9,806 nucleotides of DNA from Phycisphaerales bacterium. Lineage in GTDB: Bacteria > Planctomycetota > Phycisphaerae > Phycisphaerales > SM1A02. The stretch is taken from positions 1-9,806 of the forward strand of contig JAQWRC010000348.1 in NCBI GenBank assembly GCA_029243925.1, given 5' to 3'. The notes below the pieces were generated by a model. It was not told where the DNA came from, did no database searches, and saw only the letters and a program-made list of their open reading frames with translations. The position numbers and the translations under genes are program-made. Below, in pieces: positions 1 to 6,528 of this stretch; the stretch's first letter is position 1; every line of letters starts with the position of its first letter.

Positions 1-169
1 GGTCGTTTCGCTGGACACGTTCATTGTGCCCACGTGCAACGATGTCTCCATGGCCGTCAACAAGCACCGCGCCGATGGGAATACCGCCCTCATTCCACGA
101 TTGCTCAGCCTGTTCGATCGCAGCCGACAGCCATATCTCGATCATTTCGGAGGAAGCGTCGCAGCTCAC
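1..169 (-). CDS. Cytosine deaminase-like nucleoside deaminase, N-terminal fragment (cut by the left edge)
   Basis: Only about the first 50 residues are in the window; the gene continues past position 1. The visible part reads EGGIPIGAVLV (N-E-G-G-I-P-I-G-A-V-L-V) followed by ARGHNERVQRND. This is the first strand-helix block and the GHN-x-R-x-Q substrate-loop motif of the zinc-dependent cytidine/deoxycytidylate deaminase superfamily. It resembles yeast-type cytosine deaminase and bacterial nucleoside deaminases more than TadA. The zinc-binding HxE and CxxC motifs would lie beyond the edge, so activity cannot be judged. The likely reaction is hydrolytic deamination of a free base (cytosine to uracil, or guanine to xanthine); family knowledge alone does not settle which. 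The start is uncertain. GTG at 169 overlaps the TGA of the upstream lipoprotein gene by 4 bases, a junction type also seen at 6525-6528, while ATG at 145 is in the same frame. Neither has a strong Shine-Dalgarno sequence. It is the last visible gene of the leftward operon. Confidence 0.8.
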   Translation of the reverse strand, partial: MSCDASSEMIEIWLSAAIEQAEQSWNEGGIPIGAVLVDGHGDIVARGHNERVQRND

Positions 170-681
170 TCGCGCTCTGCTTCAGCAAGATCGCTTGGCG
201 CGGTCGCCGTTTGGCTTGACTGCGTCAACGCATCCTGGCTGAACCGCCAGCGGCGCTCTTCAATGACTTTCCATGATTCAAATGGCATGGATTTGAGATT
301 GATCGTGTACAGCAGTGGCTGCCGACCGCCGGAGCGGGGGATGGAAAGATCCACCGTAGCCTCGAACCCACGAACACGAATGGACTTGATGGCGATCGAC
401 GTCGCATCGTCGGCCCCTTGGGCTGCGCCATTCATGCGATCCTGAATCTGCTCATAGGATTTCTGAGAACTTCCAGCAGGAAGGGTGAACGTCAGCGGAC
501 CTTCAGCGACGATTCCCGTTTCCTTGGATCTCGCCCATTCGATGGTGGTCGTGATGATGGTTGGCACGGGCTCAAATGTCATATCCGTCAAAGAAGAGGT
601 CTCTTCAACCGGTGGGTAGCTCCCGTAGGGGGCGCATCCAAATGCAAGCACGCCGATGAGAGTGGGAATCACAAGTCGCAT
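166..681 (-). CDS. Small putative lipoprotein of unknown function (171 aa)
   Basis: I do not recognise the family. The start at 681 is chosen because it places a short signal peptide, MRLVIPTLIGVLAFGC, at the N terminus, with Cys16 as the probable lipidated residue. AGGAG lies 7 bases upstream of the ATG. An in-frame ATG at 753 would add 24 non-signal-like residues inside the ubiX end. The lipobox (A-F-G-C, with Leu at -4) is slightly off consensus, so lipidation is likely but not certain. After the signal comes a Ser/Thr/Pro-rich stretch, then a mixed region with alternating hydrophobic residues (for example RGFEATVDLSIP and LLYTINLKS) that suggests a small beta-rich periplasmic domain, and a polar Ala/Ser/Glu-rich tail. 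It lies 38 bases after ubiX and overlaps the deaminase start, so it is probably cotranscribed with both. Membrane anchoring fits the envelope genes at the head of the operon, but a functional link is inference. Confidence 0.8.
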   Translation of the reverse strand: MRLVIPTLIGVLAFGCAPYGSYPPVEETSSLTDMTFEPVPTIITTTIEWARSKETGIVAEGPLTFTLPAGSSQKSYEQIQDRMNGAAQGADDATSIAIKSIRVRGFEATVDLSIPRSGGRQPLLYTINLKSMPFESWKVIEERRWRFSQDALTQSSQTATAPSDLAEAERE

Positions 682-719
682 GGTTGTTCTCCTGGTGGGT
701 GTGCACAGTCTACCCTTGA

Positions 720-1328
720 TCAGTCCCGGCTGGGCGTGAGCGAGGGATCCCATCGAGTCGCAAGATCATGTTCTATTTTCAGCAGATCCAGAAGCTTTCC
801 AACCATGAAGTCAACGATTTCCTCGAGGCTGCGTGGTCGGAGATAGAACCCGGGGGACAATGGAGCAATGATGCCTCCGGCTTCGCTGATGCGCCGCATG
901 TTCTCCAAATCGATCCGGCTTAATGGTGATTCGCGGTGCGCAAGAATGAGGGGACGGCCTTCTTTCAGCGTCACGGCGGCGGCACGTTGCACAAGATTCA
1001 TCGTCAGGCCACTGGCAATTGCTCCCAGTGTGTTGCTTGAGCAGGGAACAACCACCATTCCATCATGCAGAAAGGATCCGGAGGCAATGGCAGCCCCCAG
1101 ATCGTTGTCATTATGAATGTGGATATGTGCAGCAAGATCTTCCCCAACCAGATTTTCTGGGGTGAGTTTGCGGACGTCGCACTCATCAAAGAGCAGTCTG
1201 CGACCAAGGGTGGAGACGGCCAGATGACATTCGACATGTTGTTCGGCAAGCACGTGCAGCAGCCGCAGAACGTACGGGGCACCCGAAGCTCCCGTGATTC
1301 CGATCACAACCCGCTGTGCAGTGTTCAT
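720..1328 (-). CDS. ubiX: Flavin prenyltransferase UbiX
   Basis: UbiX joins a dimethylallyl group to reduced FMN, making prenylated FMN, the cofactor of UbiD-family decarboxylases (for example in ubiquinone or aromatic acid metabolism). The 202-residue product has the family landmarks in order: GITGASG near residues 10-16 (flavin phosphate loop), PCSSNTLGAIASG near 95-107, ALK/LKEGRP near 121-126, HRESPLS near 131-137 (usually RETPLS) and PGFYLRP near 159-165. Its length is normal for the family. The start at 1328 is preferred because an AGGAA sequence lies about 6 bases upstream and the protein then begins MNTAQRVVIGITGASG, the usual spacing. ATG at 1343, five codons upstream, has no ribosome site. 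It follows the adaptor gene by 41 bases and precedes the small lipoprotein gene, all reading leftward. No ubiD gene is visible, so the client enzyme must be elsewhere. Confidence 0.95.
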   Translation of the reverse strand: MNTAQRVVIGITGASGAPYVLRLLHVLAEQHVECHLAVSTLGRRLLFDECDVRKLTPENLVGEDLAAHIHIHNDNDLGAAIASGSFLHDGMVVVPCSSNTLGAIASGLTMNLVQRAAAVTLKEGRPLILAHRESPLSRIDLENMRRISEAGGIIAPLSPGFYLRPRSLEEIVDFMVGKLLDLLKIEHDLATRWDPSLTPSRD

Positions 1329-1369
1329 GGGATTTCCTGCCATGGCCTAGGGAACAGCCTTGCCGTCGT

Positions 1370-2902
1370 TCAAACTGGATCCTGCTGTTCGCCAAGTCGA
1401 GAGACGATTGAGCTCGGGGTCGGCTCACGCAGCAAGACACGTTCGCCATCACTGACGCCCTCGCTGAGGACGACGAACAGCTCCGACGACTGTCCCAGCT
1501 GTACGGCTCGTTGTTCGTATCCATCACCGGAGGCGATCCAGACGTAGGGCGTCATGCCCTCTCGGCTGATGGCGTGGACAGGTACGTAGAGCACGTCATC
1601 GACCCGGTCGATGAAGATCCGCCCCTTGCATCGCATCGAGGGTTTTAGATTCAGATTCTCTTCGCCATCGAGGCGTACGGAGATCGTGTATTCACGGCGG
1701 TTTGGATCACGCCATCCTCCGTCTTCGGCGAGGACGCCGACGCCGACGACCTCAGCTTCGAGTACGACATCCGGAATGGCATCCGCAATGACGGTGGCGC
1801 GTTGACCGAATTTGACGTATCCACTCAATGCCTCGTTCACGGACAGTTCCGCCGCCATGTTCGAGTTGTTGGGAAGAATGAACAGCAGTTCGTTTCGACT
1901 GACCTTTGTTCCCACTCGCAGCGGCTTGTCGTCACGCCATTCTTCGACACTTGATCCATAGACGACAAGGCCGGGAGAAGGAGCACGAACTTCGCAGAAC
2001 GTCATTTGTTCCTTGTACCGAGCCAGGCGATCGGTGCGATTCTTGAAGCCTTCTTCATATGCCTCGACGTTGCTTTCAGCTCCCCGGACGGCAGCCTCTT
2101 CACGGCGCACGATTCGGTCGTATTCCTCTCGAGCCATGTCCAGATCAGACTGCTTGAGTTGTTCATCCTTCTTGTAGGTGTATTTTTCATACACCTCACT
2201 GGCGAGGGTCGCCTGCTCCCAGCTGGACTTCGCTCGAATCATTGAGATTTCATCTTGATCCAACTCATCTTGACTGATGAACTCCTGTGTCTTGAGTTCA
2301 AGGGAGGTCTTGTATTTTTCCTGAAGGCGGTGGTAATCCTTCTCGGCGGTTTCAATCTCAAGAGCATATTTCTTGCGGAGACTGACGACTTCGCCATTGA
2401 TCCATGCTTCCAGCGAAAGTTCCGCAATATCAATCTGAAGCTGCGCTTGAGCAATGTTCGTCTCTTTGCGCTTCTCTGCTATTTCAAGATTCGAGTTGGC
2501 GGTTTCGAGCTGATTGCGGGCTTTCGTCACCTGCTCACTTTCATTTTCGATCAGCTTTCGAATCGGTTCGTCATCGAGCTTGAGCAGCAAGTCACCCTTG
2601 GGCACCGTTGTGCCCTCCGGGATGAGTTCCATGATGGTGGAGGTACCCTCAAGTTCATTGCGAACTTCCACAACGTCCAGAGACGTAATGTCGCCGGCAA
2701 CGGGGATGCTGATGTCGAACCCCCCTTGTTCGATGAGATAAATGTCATCGTCGGTTACGGATTGGATGGGATTGCCATTCCCCGCCGCCATCCAAGCAAT
2801 TGAAACGACTGTGACAACAGCGGCAGCCATCGCGACCATGGTGGTCGTGCTCAAGCCTCGTCGTCGTGTTTGCGGCTGTATATATCGCATTGTTGGGTCC
2901 AT
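1370..2902 (-). CDS. HlyD/RND-family periplasmic adaptor (membrane fusion protein)
   Basis: This adaptor of 510 residues should bridge an inner-membrane transporter and the outer-membrane factor encoded just upstream. Visible parts in order: a basic N-terminus (QTRRR), one membrane segment near residues 19-40, the first half of a lipoyl/biotinyl-like domain near 65-112 (ending VPKGDLLLKLDDEP), and a long charged coiled-coil hairpin near 115-300. The hairpin tip is probably around ISQDELDQ (209-216). The second lipoyl half (CEVRAPSPGLVVY) follows near 303-315, then beta-barrel and membrane-proximal domains ending in the VLYVPVHAI / YVWI pattern typical of these proteins. The arms of roughly 85-90 residues are longer than those of MacA or AcrA and closer to HlyD or larger. 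The start at 2902 lies 4 bases after the stop of the TolC-like gene. A longer reading frame from 2995 would overlap that gene by about 90 bases with no signal-like gain. The specific transporter partner cannot be named. Confidence 0.9.
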   Translation of the reverse strand: MDPTMRYIQPQTRRRGLSTTTMVAMAAAVVTVVSIAWMAAGNGNPIQSVTDDDIYLIEQGGFDISIPVAGDITSLDVVEVRNELEGTSTIMELIPEGTTVPKGDLLLKLDDEPIRKLIENESEQVTKARNQLETANSNLEIAEKRKETNIAQAQLQIDIAELSLEAWINGEVVSLRKKYALEIETAEKDYHRLQEKYKTSLELKTQEFISQDELDQDEISMIRAKSSWEQATLASEVYEKYTYKKDEQLKQSDLDMAREEYDRIVRREEAAVRGAESNVEAYEEGFKNRTDRLARYKEQMTFCEVRAPSPGLVVYGSSVEEWRDDKPLRVGTKVSRNELLFILPNNSNMAAELSVNEALSGYVKFGQRATVIADAIPDVVLEAEVVGVGVLAEDGGWRDPNRREYTISVRLDGEENLNLKPSMRCKGRIFIDRVDDVLYVPVHAISREGMTPYVWIASGDGYEQRAVQLGQSSELFVVLSEGVSDGERVLLREPTPSSIVSRLGEQQDPV

Positions 2903-2906
2903 AATC

Positions 2907-4718
2907 TTAGGCTGAAGGCCCCTCAATAGCCAGATCATCGTAGGGCAGAAGTTCCATGCCTGGAAGGAGTTGGAGCGTTCCTTCAGGGTTGACACGCAAC
3001 TGCCCAGAACGTTCCAGATATTTCAGAATAGAGACCTGCACATCCCGAAACGCAGAATCACGGTCATCTTGAGCTTGCTGCAGTGTCTCAATCGCATTTT
3101 GGGTCTGCAAAAGATCGAAGCGGTCTGGATCGACTTCGATTTGATCAATGGCAAGCTGGGCTACGCGAACATTTCGGCGTTGAAGGTCCAATGTGAACAA
3201 GAAGGCATCGATGTCCCGCACGGCAGCTCGCACGTTGATGACAACCGTATCGCGGAAGAGGATGAATGCGCGTTGTGCTCGTTCCAGATTGATCTGTCCC
3301 TGCCGCACCGCCAGGCGTTCGATCTCCCTGTCCAACGGGATTCCGAAGCTCAGGCCTGCTGAATAGTCGATGTCGCGGAATGAAGGCGTTATCCCGTCCC
3401 ACGTCCACCCGCCACCGGTGGGGACCTCTTTGCTTGGCGCAGATGCTCCGAGATTGAGATTCAGATCTGGCAGCAGTGCATTTTCCGCATTGCGTATCGC
3501 CCGTTGCAGATCAACCAACTGGTCGCGTTCGGTCTGAAGGTCCAAACGGTTGGTCAGCGAGATTGTGACCGCCCCGCCCATTTCGACTTCGGGCACGGCG
3601 AGAGCCAGAGCCTCTTCACTGATGATGATGTCATCGTCGATCGGATAGCCGATCAATCGTTTGAACTGGTCGACGGCCAATCGATACTGTTCCCAGAGTT
3701 GTGCAACTCGGGATCTGCTGCTGAGTACATCGTTCTCGGCATTCGCGGCATCCAACCGCTTGGTTCGTCCGGATTGGAACAAGGCTTTGGCTCGCGATGC
3801 CTTCTGCTCGTAGTAGGAAAGGCTGACTTCCTGATGTCGCAGTTTTCTTCTGAGGACCTGAAGATTCAGGAACTCCGTCGTGATGCGAACCAGGAATTCT
3901 CTCCGAAAGCTTTCGAATTTTCGGGCTGCATACACGACATTGCGCTCTGATTGGATGAGTGATTCCTGGGCAACAGGTCCAGCTCCGCGCAGAAATGGAA
4001 TGGATGCTCCAAGATTGAACTGACTGGTGAGTTCACTTGGATTTTCGCTGCTTCCGACTTTTCCGTGCAGTTCCTTGGAGAAGGTGCTCAACCACCCTGC
4101 CGTCACCTGTCCCCCGTAGGGGAGCTTTTGCTCAACATTCCATTCGTTGACGAGTTTGAAGGCGGTCTTGTAGAGCCTGTCGTCCGAGGAGGTTCTGGTT
4201 GAAGTCCCATCGAATGTGGGAATCAGCGTGTCAGAGAGTCGTGGGACCCAGCGGTGTTGTTCAATCAGCAGCGCAAGGCAACTGAGGACGTAATCCTCTT
4301 CCGCAAACTGATACTCCTGCGAGTTTAAGAACGACCATTCAAGTGCTGCTTGCAGGCCGATGATTGGGGCGTCGTCTCTGGCTTGCTGATAGGCATCAAG
4401 CCGTTGGAGGACTTCTTCGGCATCGGTTTTGGCGGTGGGCACGTAGGTGAGTTGGTCGGCCGAGGGGTTCCACGTCGATGGATTCTTGTTATCCATGTCT
4501 ACTTCAGAACTGGAGATCTTCTCATATGAGTTCACTTGAGGAGCGGGTGCACCACCGCCAAGGCCCTCGCTGTTGTCAACCAGCAACGCGTTGACGCGGT
4601 GATCGATGGTATTGAAGTCGGCGTAGCAGCCAGTCAAGACCTGTATGCATGCAATGGCAGAGGCTGCTGTCGCAGCAAATGCTACGTGTCGCGATATTGT
4701 GACCATCGGAAGATTCAT
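2907..4718 (-). CDS. TolC-family outer-membrane efflux protein with lipoprotein signal
   Basis: This is an outer-membrane channel component of a tripartite efflux or secretion system. The 603-residue product starts at 4718, where GGAAAG precedes the ATG, and carries a signal peptide ending VLTGC, so Cys31 is the likely lipid-modified residue. Residues about 32-115 form a polar, Gly/Pro/Asn-containing extension not found in short TolC proteins. The two OEP-type repeats follow. The first begins near GLQAALEWSFLNSQEYQ (121-137), with long helices near 270-370 containing the RKLRHQE and LFQSGRTKRLD regions. The second begins near ISLTNRLDLQTERDQL and ends with the TLQQAQDDRDSA / SILKYLERSG helix that closes most OEP proteins. 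A beta segment (LNLNLGAS, SAGLSFGIPL) lies between. At about 570 residues after cleavage it is longer than classical TolC (about 470). It is the first gene of the leftward operon and sits 4 bases before the adaptor start, which strongly suggests they work together. Confidence 0.92.
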   Translation of the reverse strand: MNLPMVTISRHVAFAATAASAIACIQVLTGCYADFNTIDHRVNALLVDNSEGLGGGAPAPQVNSYEKISSSEVDMDNKNPSTWNPSADQLTYVPTAKTDAEEVLQRLDAYQQARDDAPIIGLQAALEWSFLNSQEYQFAEEDYVLSCLALLIEQHRWVPRLSDTLIPTFDGTSTRTSSDDRLYKTAFKLVNEWNVEQKLPYGGQVTAGWLSTFSKELHGKVGSSENPSELTSQFNLGASIPFLRGAGPVAQESLIQSERNVVYAARKFESFRREFLVRITTEFLNLQVLRRKLRHQEVSLSYYEQKASRAKALFQSGRTKRLDAANAENDVLSSRSRVAQLWEQYRLAVDQFKRLIGYPIDDDIIISEEALALAVPEVEMGGAVTISLTNRLDLQTERDQLVDLQRAIRNAENALLPDLNLNLGASAPSKEVPTGGGWTWDGITPSFRDIDYSAGLSFGIPLDREIERLAVRQGQINLERAQRAFILFRDTVVINVRAAVRDIDAFLFTLDLQRRNVRVAQLAIDQIEVDPDRFDLLQTQNAIETLQQAQDDRDSAFRDVQVSILKYLERSGQLRVNPEGTLQLLPGMELLPYDDLAIEGPSA

Positions 4719-4900
4719 AACTTTCCACCGTCTTATCGGCATACACCGCATTTATGCTGGATCCACAGGCGGTGAGAATCGAGCGCGTCCTCTATTCTAG
4801 ATGAGGCCTACCCAGGAACCATTTGGAATGTGAAAGTTGCCTATTTCAGCCCGTCTCAGTGCTTTCCCAGCCTGTCCAGAGCGGGTGGTACACTCAAACA
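4719..4900. promoter_or_regulatory. Divergent intergenic region between the TolC-like gene and upp
   Basis: This 182-base gap separates the starts of two divergent transcription units, so promoters for both should lie here or very close. On the minus strand, toward the TolC-like gene, a weak sigma70-like pair can be read: TTCTCA (4778-4773) and CATAAA (4756-4751), 16 bases apart, each matching four of six consensus positions. The GGAAAG ribosome site for the TolC-like gene follows. Toward upp I see no convincing -35/-10 pair and only a weak ribosome site. I saw no clear operator palindrome or riboswitch-like fold by eye. The regional call rests on gene orientation; the individual promoter elements are weak. 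Confidence 0.4.
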
Positions 4901-5548
4901 ATGCCGGAACCCCATGCAGAACATCCGAATCTGACCGTCCTGGATCACCCTGTCATTCAGGATCGATTGTCTCGATTGAGGAACATCGAGACCCCGTCCG
5001 AAGAGTTCCGGCGACTACTGGATCAGATTTCGGGGCTCATGACCTTCAGAATCAGCCGAGATCTGGCCGTCGACCCCGTGGCCGTTCAAACCCCCCTGGA
5101 GTTGACGGAGGCTACGCAACTGCGTTTGCCGATCACGTTGGTTCCAATTCTTCGGGCCGGCATTGGAATGATCGACGGCATTCTTGCCTTGATCCCCGAG
5201 GCACGCGTTGGCCATCTTGGGGTGTACCGTGACGAAGAGACGATGCAGCCCGTGCCGTATTTTGAAAAGATGCCAGCAGATGTGGGTAACGGCCCCGTTC
5301 TGGTGGTTGACCCCATGTTGGCAACCGGTGGATCGGCAATCTTTGCCATCGATCGTTTGAAGGCTCACGGGTGCAGCGATCTGCGACTGATCTGTCTGGT
5401 GTGTGCTCCAGAGGGGGTTGCAGCGATGCGTGAGGCTCATCCAGAGGTTTCGATCTACACAGCAGCCCTGGATCGCTGCCTGAATGAGCAGTCCTACATT
5501 CTTCCCGGTCTGGGGGACGCTGGCGACCGAATTTTCGGTACGCAATAG
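4901..5548 (+). CDS. upp: Uracil phosphoribosyltransferase
   Basis: Upp converts uracil and PRPP to UMP and pyrophosphate in pyrimidine salvage in the cytoplasm. The product of 215 residues is close to the usual length of about 208. Family motifs are all present: TPLE near 64-67, VPILRAGIGMIDGIL near 81-95, HLGVYRDEET near 105-114, the PRPP-binding loop VVDPMLATGGS near 135-145, and the C-terminal uracil-binding signature LPGLGDAGDRIFGT near 201-214. The start at 4901 (MPEPHAEHPNLTV) fits the family N terminus. The frame is open back to 4823, but that extension has no family resemblance. The ribosome site before 4901 is poor. It is the first gene of a rightward group, 50 bases before the methyltransferase gene. 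The nucleoside deaminase at the other end of the window could supply uracil, but it is in a different transcription unit. Confidence 0.96.
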   Translation: MPEPHAEHPNLTVLDHPVIQDRLSRLRNIETPSEEFRRLLDQISGLMTFRISRDLAVDPVAVQTPLELTEATQLRLPITLVPILRAGIGMIDGILALIPEARVGHLGVYRDEETMQPVPYFEKMPADVGNGPVLVVDPMLATGGSAIFAIDRLKAHGCSDLRLICLVCAPEGVAAMREAHPEVSIYTAALDRCLNEQSYILPGLGDAGDRIFGTQ

Positions 5549-5598
5549 TCTCGGGCGATCAAAATCCACCATCTTCCGAGCAGGCCGCGTGCCCTATC

Positions 5599-6528
5599 AT
5601 GAGTGTTCATATGACCGCTTCGAGTTCACCCAATCTTTTTGACAGTGCCGGATGTGTACAGCCAACGTACCAAGCCACTGATCCGGACACCCGGCTCTAC
5701 CTTGGTGATTGCCGGGACGTGCTGTCACGCCTACCGGAGCGCGGATCGGTGGATCTGATCTTTGCAGACCCGCCATTCAACTGGGATGTTCAATACGGAG
5801 AGTGGAATGATGACATGCCCAGAGAAGAGTACGAGTCCTTTACTCGTGAATGGCTGGATGGGTGCATAGAAGCCTTGGCGCCACATGGAAGTTTGTGGGT
5901 CAACATCCCAGATGACTCGGCGGCAGAAATTGTGCTTCACCTCAAGTCACGTGGACTCACCATGGTGAACTGGTGCATCTGGCATTTCCGATTCGGGCAG
6001 TGTCGTCAAACAGCATTCATCACAAGCAAGGTGCACGCACTCTACTTCTGCAAGGACCCTGCCAACCGAACGTGGAATCCTGATGAGATCCTCGAGTTGT
6101 CTGATCGGGCGAGCGTATACGGTGATCCCAGAACAATGGCCAAGGAAACGAACAAGGGAATGCGTGTTCCCATGGACGTCTGGTATGGGAAGTATTGGGG
6201 TCGAATTCAGGGCAACAACAAGGAGCGGCGGCACAATCATCAGAACCAGATCCCAGAGGTTTACCTTGAGCGGGTCATCAGAGCATGCTCCAACGAGGGT
6301 GACCTTGTGCTGGATCCATTTGCTGGTTCAGGTACGACGTGCACGGTCGCGAGGACACTGGATCGCAGATCCATCTGCATCGAGTATTCCTCGACGATCG
6401 CCGAAAGTGCGTGGGAGCGGATCGAAAGGATCGGCATGGTGCGGCGCGATGGCGTCAAGGGCACCTCGTCCGCCATCGTCTCTCCGCGACGTCCACGTGT
6501 CGGCAAAAAAACCGCGGAAGACTCGTGA
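5599..6528 (+). CDS. Solitary beta-class DNA methyltransferase (probably N6-adenine)
   Basis: This is an S-adenosylmethionine-dependent DNA methyltransferase of the N4/N6 (PF01555-type) family, 309 residues. The catalytic motif DPPFNW is near residues 57-62 and the AdoMet-binding motif DPFAGSGTT near 239-247. Catalysis before cofactor binding is the beta-class order, shared with CcrM and M.RsrI. YLGDCRDVLSRLP near 34-46 and QIPEVYLERVI near 217-227 are the flanking conserved blocks. DPPF favours N6-adenine over N4-cytosine, where SPP[YF] is usual, but this is not decisive. The target-recognition stretch probably lies within the middle block (about 125-215), which contains unusual Trp/His-rich segments such as MVNWCIWHFRFGQ. 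No restriction endonuclease is next to it, so it looks like an orphan with a housekeeping or regulatory role. Its stop overlaps the next gene's GTG start by 4 bases. ATG at 5599 is used; ATG at 5611 is an alternative. The sequence specificity is not known. Confidence 0.93.
   Translation: MSVHMTASSSPNLFDSAGCVQPTYQATDPDTRLYLGDCRDVLSRLPERGSVDLIFADPPFNWDVQYGEWNDDMPREEYESFTREWLDGCIEALAPHGSLWVNIPDDSAAEIVLHLKSRGLTMVNWCIWHFRFGQCRQTAFITSKVHALYFCKDPANRTWNPDEILELSDRASVYGDPRTMAKETNKGMRVPMDVWYGKYWGRIQGNNKERRHNHQNQIPEVYLERVIRACSNEGDLVLDPFAGSGTTCTVARTLDRRSICIEYSSTIAESAWERIERIGMVRRDGVKGTSSAIVSPRRPRVGKKTAEDS

Noticed and set aside
418..846. A 142-codon plus-strand open frame
   Set aside because: It spans the antisense of the small lipoprotein gene and the end of ubiX; no recognisable motif or ribosome site.
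2255..2803. A 182-codon open frame on the plus strand
   Set aside because: It is antisense to the adaptor's coiled-coil region, has no ribosome site, and its translation resembles no family. The opposite strand has clear conserved domains.
3504..3950. A 148-codon plus-strand open frame
   Set aside because: It is antisense to the TolC-like gene, which has OEP repeats throughout. This is a typical shadow frame.
4837..5232. A 131-codon frame overlapping the start of upp
   Set aside because: It is an out-of-frame reading of upp, whose motifs are complete in the other frame.
6339..6524. Upstream extension of the metallophosphoesterase
   Set aside because: It lies entirely inside the methyltransferase gene and its residues look like a shifted reading of that gene. 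GTG at 6525 has a ribosome site and the common 4-base overlap.
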